Part shown: piece by piece, positions 37,573-48,166 of the stretch | Layout: every line of letters begins with the position of its first letter | How positions within the stretch are numbered: the stretch's first letter is position 1 | DNA from: Phlebiopsis flavidoalba | Taxonomy: Eukaryota > Basidiomycota > Agaricomycetes > Polyporales > Phanerochaetaceae | Assembly: GCA_035772785.1 (NCBI GenBank) | Contig: JAOCPU010000019.1 | Span: forward strand, 248,001-312,000 | Length of the DNA stretch: 64,000 nt | Direction of reading: 5' to 3' | The notes under the pieces: model-generated | Seen by the model: the letters and a program-made list of their open reading frames with translations, nothing else | Databases searched by the model: none | Told to the model about the DNA's origin: nothing | Made by a program: the position numbers and the translations under genes

Positions 37573-38814
37573 TCAACCGAATTTCTCCTTGGCCATCTGC
37601 ATGAGCATGTCCATGGTGGCCTTGTCCTTCTCTCGAATCGACTACTAATGCTCACACGCTCACGCGCTGCGGCATCGCGGTCTTTCCCTGGGGCCGTGCT
37701 TCTTCTCCTCAAATCTCTTGCGTGCGGCATCTCTACGCGCGCCAAGCTGCGTTTGATTCCAGAACGTGAGCCAATTTCAGCCCACAGTCGACATGTAAAG
37801 GTACGCACTGTTCGCGGAAACTGTCTCCACCACCTAGAGCGTGGACTCATCGGCCTCGAACCCGTCGTCCCCCTTGTCTCTGAATGCCTCGGTCAGCTTC
37901 GCGGCCGTGCTCTTTTCTTCTCAATTGCATTGCCCTCGCGTCCGACCTCCTTCGGACCGACCATCTCTTCAATCCGCTCCTTTCCCTCCTTGCGTTCCCG
38001 CTTTCTCTTCAAGGTCGCGATCCGTGGCACGTGAGGACTCGACGTCCTCGCGGGCCATGGTGAGGTCTGATTGACTAGGTAATGTAGGGCCCTGTATTCT
38101 GAGTGCCGCTACCCGCTGCAGACGACGCATGCTCACAACGCGAACGTTTTGTACGTGGAGGCGCCGACCTCCTCGCGGGCTGCTCGTACGGCATCGTTAT
38201 CCGCTTTGGATGCCTTGGAGGCGAAAGACCATCTGTAGCCCGTCTGGCTACTAGCACTAGGCGCGTCTACACACCGTGTAGAGTGATTCTGGAATATGGA
38301 GAGTCAGAAGCCGGTCGTATGTGTGATGATATCCGAACATACTGGGGAGCTTTCCTCTGTTCCACGCCTGTGTATGGAAAGAATTCTCTCAGATTGGAGA
38401 GAACGATAGAGCTCTCCGTGAAACGTACCTTTACGAACTTGCGGAAATATCTAGTCAATCATTCAGCGACTACAGCACGATTGTGGGGACAAACTCACTT
38501 GCGTGAACGATCACCAGACAGCTCATCCAGATACTGGAGTAATTCCCATACTCAACCTCTTGAAGAATCATATCACAAGCGAAGCAATGAACGCACCTTT
38601 CGTTTATCGTCTTTCAACCATTGCCTGAACTCGTCGTTTTCGTAAGAAATAGTCGGATTCGGATATCCGTGGCGCGTTTGTTTGGGTAGTTGGACGTCCC
38701 TATCGGATGAGGGCGAGCGCGACCTGTTTCGTGAGCGGTCCCGGGATCGAGAACGCGACTCTTCACGCGACTCGGTTCCCCCCCATCGGGGCCTCCCGCC
38801 GGCAGAGAGGGCAT
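37573..38814 (-). CDS. SCI1-like (style cell-cycle inhibitor 1-like) RS-rich nuclear protein
   Basis: The N-terminus from 38814 (MPSLPAGGPDGGEPSR) leads into an RS-rich tract (SRSRDRSRNRSRSPSSDR). Then ENDEFRQWLKDDKRK, and across an intron YLDELSGD..RKYFRKFVK, WSFASKASKADNDAVRAARE, DLTMARED, a charged coiled-coil (RKRERKEGKERIEEMVGPKE, VGREG), STAAKLTEAFRDKGDDGFEA, ESTLMGGGDSFREQ, ARRDAARKRFEEKKHGPR, and the C-terminus REKDKATMDMLMQMAKEKFG, stop 37573. This order matches a conserved eukaryotic family that includes plant SCI1; a role in RNA metabolism or cell-cycle control is inferred only from RS repeats and family. At least three introns and several one-base shifts. Confidence 0.6.
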
Positions 38815-39120
38815 GACGATGTTCGCAGTTTCGGTTCTAAAGTATCTGCTCACACGAAGCGCCCCGCCTCACGACTCATTCAGGGAAATCAGAAGCGCTG
38901 GAAGAGAACAAACGCGAAGGGTCGAAGTCGACTGCCACAAGATATGCGAGACAAGTGGTATTACGGCCTACTTTTAGCTTCAAACAATACAAGACATCAC
39001 ACAGCAGTTTTTATTACACTCTTCTCGTCATGGGTTTCATTGCATGTGCATAGCATAAGAACACAAGGACAGACGGAGGAGAAAACGGAGGACGACCGAC
39101 AGCGAGGGATGGGTGAGCAC
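38815..39120. other. Spacer between SCI1-like and eL21 genes
   Basis: About 300 bp holding the 5' flank of the SCI1-like gene and the 3' flank of eL21. Nothing else recognised. Confidence 0.4.
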
Positions 39121-39872
39121 TTAGATAGTGGTCTCGTATGGTACGGGGACCATCGTTGTGGATGTGGGATGTTGTCGGAGGTGGAGACAAACGTGGGCAA
39201 GACGGGCTGGACAGGGATGCGCTTGAGCTGGACACGCTCTGGAAATGATGGAAACCGAAATCAGACCTCTAGGAGCCAGGTCCACTCTACACTGTGCAGA
39301 CGTACCGCCCTTGGCCTTTGCCCTCACATCGTTGCAGGTCGTGGGTGTTGCGCTTGACACGGTCGAGGAACTCCTTCCGGCACTTCGAGTGCCTGATGTG
39401 CTCGAGCGCGGATGTTCACCCGCTTCTCAATGTATGCTGCGTTGCAGCGACACCAAACCTTGTAGACGATAACAACTGACACTGGCGTGGTGGGGTGACG
39501 TTGTAGACACAGATACCGGTCCGGCTATATTATAGCAAATATTCTTAAATCCCCTTACGATCATAACTGACTCGTATAAGGAAACATACCCGTGGTAGAA
39601 CTTGTGGGCGATGCCCTTCTGCGGGGCAGGGGTCAGCCTTCGCCTTAATGTCGACGATGTCTCCAACTGCGGGTAGGTGATCAAGTGAGGTCGACAGCTT
39701 GATCGCCTACCATGCTCTATATACGAAGTCATTGCGCGATTCGTTCAACCAAGACCCGCTCCTGCTACACCTCGATGGCCAATAAGACGCACCGCTTCAT
39801 AGCCCCCCCCCGACCCCGCTTGAACATGTCGCGCGTATGACGCCGAGCGCGGTAACCGAAAGAGTGAGGCAT
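39121..39872 (-). CDS. RPL21: Cytosolic 60S ribosomal protein eL21
   Basis: ATG 39872 gives MPHSFGYRART-like sequence (one extra codon, RRHTRD, by indel) and DMFKRG. The middle exon reads, with shifts, KLSTYL, GDIVDIKAN and QKGIAHKFYHG. A further exon has VGNRYIEKRVNIRIEHIRHS-like sequence and EEFLDRVK. The last exon ends IVPVPYETTI, the invariant eL21 C-terminus, stop 39121. Structural protein of the 60S subunit. Introns are numerous and short, as in other basidiomycete ribosomal protein genes. Shares a bidirectional promoter with uS4. Confidence 0.85.
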
Positions 39873-40205
39873 TTGTTTTGTGAGGTCTGGATCAAAGTTT
39901 GCAGCCTGTGTGATCACTGTGGACGATGTCGAGGGAAGGTTCACTGACGGGCTGTCGGCGTCGGTGCTGGTGTCGGTGGCGGTACAGCAGACTAATATGC
40001 GGCAGAGAGCGACGCGGAAAATTGGGCGTCCTAACTGAGAAGCGCTAGGCGGAGGTGGCTTGTGTTCTGTACAGTTCTCAGCACTAGCGCCGCGTGAGCG
40101 GGTGTTTGCAGTTGTTTTGTCTCCGGTATCCCACTGAAACTGATGCACCGTAAGGTCGCGCTAGGCTCGTCCATCGCCTCGGTCCGACAAATCCTCACAA
40201 GAAAA
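39873..40205. promoter_or_regulatory. Bidirectional ribosomal-protein promoter, eL21 / uS4
   Basis: A 333-bp spacer between two divergently transcribed ribosomal protein start codons, implying shared regulatory elements for co-expression. I could not assign a specific motif. Confidence 0.6.
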
Positions 40206-41131
40206 ATGCCCAGGTAATGCCGTCTTGCTGCTCGTCGTAACTTCCACGCGTGTTAACTTTGCGTGACACACAGTGGCCCCGCGGATCACACAGCAAGACG
40301 TGAGCAGCTTTCTTTTTACTCAGGAACTTTTCTCTAGATCCACATTTGTGGAGGGATGCACTGTGCTGATCAAGCCATGCCCCATATCATCTCGGTCGAT
40401 GATACTATAGCTACAAGGTCCCTCGTCGGCCTTTTGAATCTGCTCGTCTCGATGCTGAGCTGAAGGGTGCGTGTAGCTAAAAGCGGTATGGCGGGCAATA
40501 GGATTTGACATATCATACGCCTCTAGCTTGCTGGTGAATACGGTCTCCGCAACAAGCGCGAGATCTGGCGCATTGGTCTCACCCTTTCGAAGATTCTCGT
40601 CGTGCCGCTCGTGAGCTCTTGAAGCTCGACCCCAAGGACCCCAAGCGTCCTCTTCGAGGTAACGCCCCGTCATCCGTCTCTGGTCTGGTCCGCGTCGGTG
40701 TCCTCGACGAGTCGCGCATGCGTCTCGATTACGTCTTGTCTCTCAAGATCGAGGACTCTTCTTGGGAGCGTGTCGTCTCCAGACCCAGGTCTTCAAGAGC
40801 GGCCTTGCCAAGTCCATCCACCACGCTCGCGTGCTCATGCACGGCAGCGCCACATCCGGTACGTCTACACCCTCCAACTGTACTTGACCTATTGTTCTGA
40901 CCCTTTTTACAGCGTCGGCAGAAGCAAATTGTCAACGTACCCGTCGTTCGTTGTCCGTCTCGACTCGGCATTAAAGCACATCGACTCGCTCTCTACTCTC
41001 CCCCTACGGTACGAGTTAGGCCGCTGGCCTGGCCGGTGTGGTTCAAAGTTGCGCTAATGTTCAAGCGCGCGCGCCTCGCTGTCTGGCCGCACAAGAAGGA
41101 GGAGGGCGGCGAGGCGGAGGACGAAGGAGTA
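40206..41131 (+). CDS. RPS9: Cytosolic 40S ribosomal protein uS4 (S9)
   Basis: Exon 1 is ATGCCCAG (MPR) followed by GTAATG. Later exons give ARLDAELK; then [72 protein letters not shown] and RQRHIR, an intron, [29 protein letters not shown]-like sequence, GRPGRVRRKSA and the acidic tail GGEAEDE, stop 41129-41131. The S4 RNA-binding domain ([19 protein letters not shown]) is intact. Part of the small-subunit body near the decoding site. One-base shifts at three or four places. Confidence 0.9.
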
Positions 41132-42652
41132 ATCGTTCTCTTATCCTTTCTATCACTCATGCCATCTGTACTCTTCCATGTCGGGCTATATTCTATGGCG
41201 CGCATGTTCCAGCCACTCGCCTGCTGTATCCTTACTGTCGTTGTCAGCGTGACATCGACCGTTCCTGCGTGAAACCACTGAGCTTAACTGGTTCCCTCGG
41301 TCCAGCTGCTTGTGGTAAGAGTGCAATTGTTAACTGCTGCATAATCTCCATCGAATATCGCCGCGTTATTTTCTACGCTGTTCCATATCGACTGTCTAAG
41401 CGGAGGTATCAAAATTTGCGATGACAAAAATCATGGTCGGGGCATTATAGCACGATTAAACCTGCGGTCATGGGTCATGTAGAGAGCGTTAGCCGTCGAT
41501 ACTTCGGGACAGCAAAGCAAGCTGCCAAGAACTCGCACTACACAGTGTAAATGTACACTGTCGGACTTGCCCTCAGGCGGCTGCTATGCATAATCCTCGC
41601 CTGAGAAACCCAAAGAAAATCATGAATAACCCAGCAACGAAGCTGTCCTAACCACATCAGATCTATACTTTCTGAAGCACTTCCGCGTATTCTATCAGCT
41701 GCAGGGCAAAACTCTTTTGGTACAGATCGACACGTGACTTCACGGACGCAAGTGTGATTTAATTAGTAGGACTTTGAGGCGTCTTGAGCTCACCACCACG
41801 TGGCATAGCACAAAACTCGATTGGCGCTCTCTTCCCTCTCACAACCTTCCCCTCGTTTCCAGGACGTTTTGGCTCCCGACGCAAGTCTTTCGACGACTTC
41901 TTGCAGTGCCAGCACTGGCCCAACGAGGGTGCCTTTTCGTCAGATTCCACCAACCCAGTGAGCCTCTTTTTGATACCGTTCATTAGCTCCATAGTCTCGT
42001 CGTCTCACGATGCTCAGTTGACCAAACGTCCCCACCAGGACCTGCCCTGCGACGTTGCCCGTCAGAGGCTGAACAGCTGTCCGTACCCGTAAATCCATCA
42101 CGACAATGCAACCCGATGGTTTATTTTTTGGAGAGCCACAAACAGGTTCTGTCTGACTCTGTCAGCCTACCATTTGTCCATCTAGCACTCAAACACTTGG
42201 TGTTTCACTGCCACATGCGACGCGCGGAGCCATGACTGGCGCATCGCCTCTCCTACGAGATGACACCTAAACACCAGCGCCCCACTGCGCGGCGAGACTG
42301 CTTATTGATTGTGACGCGCTTCGTTCACAGTATACCTCCATACAACGGCATCACACTCACGGTGCCAGCATCCTATGATGATGGGCGGTAAAGGCACTGA
42401 TACCGGGCGCAATCCGGGGATGTTGGAGAACATAAATACGATCGACCAGAAGAGCAGATCCCTTCAGGCTGGTCTCCTCCTTTCGAAAGCTACTACTTCT
42501 TCCCGGCACTGGGTTGGTTAGTAACATTTGGATACGAACCTCCATGCTTTCGACACTGACAAACGCCATGTTGTAGCCCCTTTCTTACATCTTTTCTTCT
42601 GACTTTACGAACGCCCTTTTACAAACTACTAACTCTACTCTTACGACCAGAC
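41132..42652. other. 1.5-kb spacer with one unassigned open frame
   Basis: The 3' flank of uS4, then an open frame at 41784-42092 (plus, 102 codons) containing GRFGSRRKSFDDFLQCQHWP and ending RLNSCPYP. A possible intron (GTGAGC..CATAG) lies inside it, which would make it an exon pair of a small gene; no family recognised. The last ~150 bp is pyrimidine-rich and precedes the repeat-protein start. Confidence 0.4.
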
Positions 42653-44428
42653 ATGCGTGCTTCATCTACCCTTTTTGTCTTTGTCCTCGCGGCTGTTTCC
42701 GTCACCTCTCCGGCTCTCGCAGCCCCGCTCGAACACCGGGCTTCTGCACTCGTTACCCTACCGCGTTGCCGTGTATCCATAATTGTCGCCGCGATGTTTC
42801 GGATGACAGCGAAGCTCTCTCTTTGAAGACCATTTTCAACTGTCGCGGCAAGGGTATCTTCGACGTCGGCATAAGTCCCTCTTTGGTGGCAGGTAAGTTG
42901 TTTTGAGGAATCGTCACGACGTCCACTGTGTAAGCCTCACTCGACTTCTAGTAGTCAGCAACCAACAGCAAACAGCAACAGCGCGTGATGTGACAGCGGT
43001 GCCCTTAACATTGGCCAAACCGCCTCGCCTTCCTATTGCGTATCTCAGCCCCGATGGCATCTTGGCGCAAAAGTTCGGGTATGTTTTTCTCTCCGCTTCT
43101 CTCGGCTCTATCGTTGAAAACTTGACACTCAACGACTTTTGTCTAACGATAGCTCAAATGAGCGCCCACCTACTGCGCCTTGCGGATTTTCTCGCAAGCT
43201 CCCGCAGAGACGTGAATTCGTTTTTTGCATTCATGGCTCGTGCCGCTGCCGAGGCCGACGAGAGCGCTCCCTTGGTAATTGGCACCATTTTCGTTTACAT
43301 TGGCTATAGGGCATCTTCGACGGTCGGCAAGGAGATTTTCGGCGGAAAGTGAGTGCTTAGGTTTTCGTGATATTGGCTCCGTGTTTAATCCTGTCTCCAG
43401 CAGCAAACAACCAGAACCGCGCGACTGCGAGGGGAGTTTCATGGCCCGTGCTACTGCCGCGGCCGATGACAGTGGGCTCACCCCTGCACTGGCCTCGGCA
43501 CTATCTTCGACATGGCGGCAAGTGGGTATCTTCGATGTCGGAAAGACCGCTCTTCGGTGGAAGGTGAATCGTCTCGGTCCTAATGGGATGCGACATCCAG
43601 ATATTGATAAACCGAATTCCTCTAGCAGCAGCAACCAGCAGCAGCAACGTCGTGACTTCGAGGAGCTGATGGCCCGTGCCGCTGCAGAGGCCGACGAGAC
43701 TGGTGCCCTCGGTCTCGGGACGATCTTCGACATCGGCAAAGGCATCTTTGAGGTCGGAAAGACCCTCTTCGGCGGAAGGTGAGATATTCTGCGATTATCA
43801 ATCCCCGATGACCATTAAACAAGTGACAATGTTTCAGCAGCAGCAACAACCAGCAGCAACGCCGTGACTTCGAGGAGCTCATGGCTCGTGCCGCTGCAGA
43901 AGGCTGACGAGACTGGGGTTCGCTCGGTCTCGGGACGATCTTCGACATCGGCAAAGGCATATTTGAGTGTCGGAAAGAAACCCTCTTCGGCGGAAGGTGA
44001 GCTCATGACTTTTCCTCGCTGCTCGTTGGCTGACCTTGTTCTTAGCAGCAACAACCAGCAACAGAGCCGTGAGTTTGTAGAGCTCCTTGCTCGCGCCGCC
44101 GCCGATGCGGATGACGAGAGCGCACCGCGCGCTCGGCCTTGGCACCATCTTCGACATTGGCAAAGGCATCTTCTTCGACGCTGGCAAGGCAATCTTCGGT
44201 GGAAAGTAAGCTCATGTGTTCTTGCATCAAAGGACACCCTTTACTAATTCGATCAGCAGCAACAATCAGCAAAGCCGCGAGTTCATCGACATTCTGTCTC
44301 GCAGCGATGAAGGAGCCGAGCTGCTCCGCCGCTTCGTCCTGGCGAATGGCGTTGACAAGGGCACCATTTTCAACAGTGGTCCCATTGGTGTTGTTCAGCC
44401 TTTCCAGTCCCTCAATGATCTCGACTAG
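42653..44428 (+). CDS. Secreted protein built from exon-encoded tandem repeats (possible Kex2-processed peptide precursor)
   Basis: Not a family I can name. Exon 1 (42653-42892) encodes a signal peptide (MRASSTLFVFVLAAVSVTSP, cleavage near ALA-AP) and the first repeat. Seven more exons follow at about 42959-43078, 43153-43348, 43401-43563, 43626-43778, 43838-43996, 44046-44205 and 44257-44428, each ending at nearly the same place (FGG) and most restarting with SSNNQQ. The cleanest unit (exon 5, 153 nt) reads QQQQRRDFEELMARAAAEAD then LGLGTIFDIGKGIFEVGKTL. Units have a Gln/Asn-rich lead, a dibasic RR (units 1, 3, 5, 6; SR in 7 and 8), an acidic helix and a Gly-Ile-Phe-Lys amphipathic segment. 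The last unit degenerates into GTIFNSGPIGVVQPFQSLND and a stop at 44426-44428. Exon 2 is the most diverged. All introns are phase 2. Confidence 0.7.
43401..44256 (+). repeat. Tandem exon-plus-intron repeat, period about 211 bp
   Basis: Successive exon starts lie at 43401, 43626, 43838, 44046 and 44257 (steps 225, 212, 208, 211). Each period has an exon of ~153-163 nt and an intron of ~48-62 nt. Exons 5 and 6 are nearly identical for long blocks (for example GGCAAAGGCAT at about 43736 and 43953), so at least this step looks recent. Confidence 0.85.
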
Positions 44429-44772
44429 GCTAGGCCTGAATGTATCACGCAGCAGTAGTAGTAGTTTTATGACCTCATGATCAGTTCGTAACTTAGTCCT
44501 CAAGAGATGTACTTCTCCTAGTTTCCGGGAAGAATTAAAGCTTTCTAATGATTGGCCTACGTGTGCGCATGCCCCAATGCTATTGAAGCCAAACTTCATT
44601 CGGTTTGCTTTGTGGCTGTAGGCCTACCAGCCCTCGCACCAATGTTCAGTTAAGTCAATTCACGATAATCATCTCCGTATCCATATAACATTTAGAAATG
44701 TGCCATCAGGTTATTCATTGTCAAGGTTCTCCGTCCTATGCAGTGTTCGAACACAAATCGTCTTGATGTGAC
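44429..44772. other. Convergent 3' spacer
   Basis: AT-richer spacer between the stops of the repeat protein and tannase copy 1; nothing recognised. Confidence 0.5.
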
Positions 44773-47094
44773 TCATGCGCATTCGAAGCTATCTGCGCTA
44801 TTGGGATCTCCTCCTTTGAAGTGGACGCTCAAAGGATACTGTATGATTCATCAATACACATTCTAATCGCAAGCTTTGGATAGTGAGCATACCTTGCAGA
44901 TCGGCCTAGTGAACTGGACGCCCGAGGAAGCGCGACGCCATTTTGATAATGGGCTGCGGTGAAGTTGTCTGGGGCGACGCCTTCTTCTACCCAGCGGACC
45001 ATGGCGGATAATACATTGTGCTGAGAGGCGTCGTTCGACAGCGCAGGCTGTGCATCGTTTGCTGCACCGAACGAGGTTGCTCCCGCGCCACCCTGGAGAA
45101 ATTGTTGTCAAGTACCTCGATTGTATCAGATGAACCATTCCATACCACGCTACGTGTCTATTAGCTTTAGAAATTGGGGAGGAATATGATGATGCGACGT
45201 ACCAGTGCTGCATTCCTCCCACCGGGAACAGACGGTAGTAATCATCGATGTTCATCTCCGTGTGCTCGTTCATAAAAGCATGAACGGTCTCGTAGTAGTG
45301 GATCGAGTTGCCAGGGCTGATGAGGTGGTCATTCCATCCCACATAGTGAATCACCTTTCCCTTGTGCGAGGGCCCAGCAAATTCGGTTATATTCGGATTG
45401 ATGGCCTATGGGAATGTATCAGTATTGCTACCAGCTAGTTCCCTAGGACTCACGTTGAATCGTCCTGGGTCGATTTCATCTGCGATCCTGAGAACTTCTG
45501 GATTGTAATCGAAGAGTCCGAAGTCGGTTTGGCTGGGAGTATCTGTGAAATCCTTGGGAAAGATCGTCAAAGCATATCACTCACTTGAGTACGAAGTACC
45601 CCGAAATAATCCGTGGCGATGGAGGACGGTTGTTCACCAAGGAGTACGTTGATAGATTGTTCTTCGCCACCAGGATAAAAGCCTCCGAAGACATAGGTTT
45701 GATTTGCCTCGTAGTAGTCGCATAGATGTTGCGTAAGGCCCCGATCTGAGGCCCCGTGAGGCAGGTTGAATGGTTCTGGTTCGGGCGACACGTCAGCGCC
45801 TCTGGGCGGAACCTGGTAAGTTATGTTGCTTCAGCTCGACCTCAAGGAGTGGTTTGGAGATCAACCTACGAGCAAAAAACTTGTGGGTTGCTAATGATAC
45901 CGTCGGAAAGCTGTGTAGATATCCTAGAGGTCAGACTCGCTGCGATGAGCCATACTGTGGGGGTGTGACGTACACCATCCAATGCGTCACACTGCTTGAG
46001 GACCTCGGGCGCAATAACGTCGGTCCATACGTGCGAAGGAATAAAGCGGGAAGAGTTGGCTGGGGCTACGTTCAAGTTAATAATGGAGGGACCATGCTTG
46101 GAGGTGAGTCATCCAGTTAGCGGGGGAACCGACGATCTGTGAAGGGTTAGATTTCGAAACGCGAGAACGTGGACAAAAAAACACGAACCACACGCCATCA
46201 AATCATCGGGGAACTCTTGGACTTCTTTGAGCCTACAAGGTTTGATACGGTCAGTGCAAAGCAAGACGACGTTTTAGAGGGTGAATACCCCTGTCGACCA
46301 CCTGCGAGGTGCGCATTAAACACAATACTATCGTTTGAGCAAACGCCACGCACCAGTTGAGCATCCGAGATAATATGACTTGTTTGATACTTTCAGAGTA
46401 GTATTGTTCGACAATCTTCTTGCCATTGACAATCGATAGGTGCAAGGCGCGGAAAACTGAAATCGATAATCGCATTCTGCTGATATTAAGATTAGCACGT
46501 TAACTCTACGAGTTTTCGTTTTTGTAGACGTACATCATTGTGTGTTGGCCACCCCATTTCCCCGTCGAAAACGGCACTCTCGTGTCCGGTATCGGTGGAC
46601 ACGCCAGCGACTGTAGGACCACTTATAAAGAACGACATCAAAGAGCGTGGCTCCAGCTATACGCACATCCTTGTTTCACAGCCAATATACCCGAGGTCGG
46701 CGACGTTCACTGTGCGATGTTAGGGTCTAATATCACGATCGAGATGGCTAACACACCTCCGCCTGAGAGGCCGCCATTACCAAGCGTGAGGAATCGACCA
46801 TTCCAATCATCAGGGAGCCACAACTCGGTGCGTGCAGTAGAGTTTGCGGTACTGTTTGTGGTTAGAATCAATTCAAGACGGCAGAAAGCGGGAAGGTCGG
46901 TCGCGTGTGATGGAGGACTGCGGGGTAGTGAACGCAAACAGTAGCGTTTGCCGGGAAGTGGGTAGTGCCGTTTAAGAACAACGTCCGGTATGTTCAACTT
47001 GAAGTCGTTACAGATCTTGTCTGAGGCGTCAGCGGCGACAACACCGAGGGACGAGGACATCCGCCAAAAGCGCAAGGAGGGTGACTGTTCGCAT
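44773..47094 (-). CDS. Tannase/feruloyl-esterase family protein, copy 1
   Basis: Secreted ester hydrolase (PF07519-type) acting on gallate or hydroxycinnamate esters. ATG 47094 gives a signal peptide (MRTVTLLALLADVL), then DKICNDFKLNIPDVVLKRHY, ELWLPDDWNGRFLTLGNGGL. The nucleophile motif GCSTGGRQG is split by an intron between G and GGRQG (46340-46280). Later come VIAPEVLKQCDALDGV, LSDGIISNPQVF, FGGFYPGGEEQS, IHYVGWNDHLISPGNSIHYY, HTEMNIDDYYRLFPVGGMQH and C-V-GGAGATSFGAANDAQPAL. The last exon reads YPLSVHFKGGDPNSADSFEC, stop 44773. The His of MQHC is the expected catalytic His; the acid is probably in the N(D/E)HLISPG region. This is the cleanest copy of four: most frame changes coincide with introns. 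Confidence 0.85.
45146..45149 (-). other. 4-nt microexon (CGTG) in tannase copy 1
   Basis: Between MQHC..(TG) and GGAGATS the coding sequence is restored only if four bases CGTG are retained between two ~53-nt introns: GTACGTCGC..ACACGTAG, then CGTG, then GTATGGAAT..TCTCCAG. The result is M-Q-H-C-V-G-G-A-G. Confidence 0.75.
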
Positions 47095-48166
47095 GGCTCT
47101 GAGGCGACGCCTTGTTCGCTGCTGAGTTCGTCACAACGGTGCATAGGGTATTTATATACGTCAGGCTCAGGGCCGCCCTGGTTCGATTATGAGGACGTAC
47201 CTAGTCCACAATTCTGGAATCGGCATGCGAGACTTCTATTGCATCGAACACGGTTGTTAAATGGATTTGATCCTATAGCTAGTCGTCGATAATCCTTGGC
47301 AATTAATTTGAAGGATGTCCGTTGCAGTCGAATGATAGAACTTGGCTGGCCGTTGACCAGGCTTTGAACTTTGAACCTCGGTGACGGTAAATGTCAATGA
47401 GCTCCGAGTCCGAGGTCGTATCGTAGTATGGTGGTGGTAGGCAAGTGTGCACAACTGTCCCATCCACATATACACAATCGCCACTATGGACTCCCGTTAG
47501 TTCTGCACGCTGTTCTATTCTTCAGTACTGGATAAAGTCGTTCTGCATGTCGTGTGTATCTGTGTACAACTTTTGTTATGAAGGTCTAAGGGGAATGCTC
47601 CAGTGCAGCAGCTCGCCGCGTCTATACACTCTAGTTTTTACCGTGAGAGATGTACTTGCCCATTGTGCGTCGATCCCGTCGTTGGGCATACGGTTGAACC
47701 GCCGCCGGGCGAGGTTTAACCTACGGAGGGGGCTCTGGATAGGTTAAGTTGGGATCTTGGGTAGTCAATCATTGCTGGCAACCCTTTCGGTGGTGGGCAG
47801 GGTTAAGTCACTGGCCGCTTTTAGCTGAACATCTGTACCACGCGACTGACACGACTGCGCAACAGAAGCAGGATGGCGACATCGCCATGTGCCTCTCTTC
47901 TGCCAGTGCAAAAGGGCTCCGAATGTGAGTCCGGTCTCCAACTCGTAAGTGACAGGCCCCGCTGCGACTTCAAATTTGCCTGGAGCAAGTCCTGTTTTGC
48001 CCGCGAGACTGGCATGGTTCCATTGCAACTCATTTGCGAAAGACGGTAAGATCCCAAAGCACTGGACGTGTAGACGAAGAGTACGATTGTTTAAAACCAG
48101 CTGGGTTGCCACTCTCTCTCGGTACATCGGTAATGCCCAACAAGCTCAAAGGTGTACGGTATAACC
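47095..48166. other. Spacer between tannase copies 1 and 2
   Basis: Upstream flank of copy 1, then unassigned sequence. An open frame at 47765-48127 (minus, 120 codons) overlaps the 3' flank of copy 2. That flank resembles the 3' flanks of copies 3 and 4, so it is probably non-coding duplicated DNA. Confidence 0.45.

Noticed and set aside
42653..44428. Ribosomal peptide (cyclic or borosin type) precursor
   Set aside because: Those precursors have a different layout (prolyl-oligopeptidase substrate or fused methyltransferase). Here there is a signal peptide and RR sites, and no modifying enzyme is encoded nearby.
47765..48127. 120-codon open frame next to tannase copy 2
   Set aside because: It overlaps the 3' flank shared by copies 2, 3 and 4, and the frame is not kept in the other copies.
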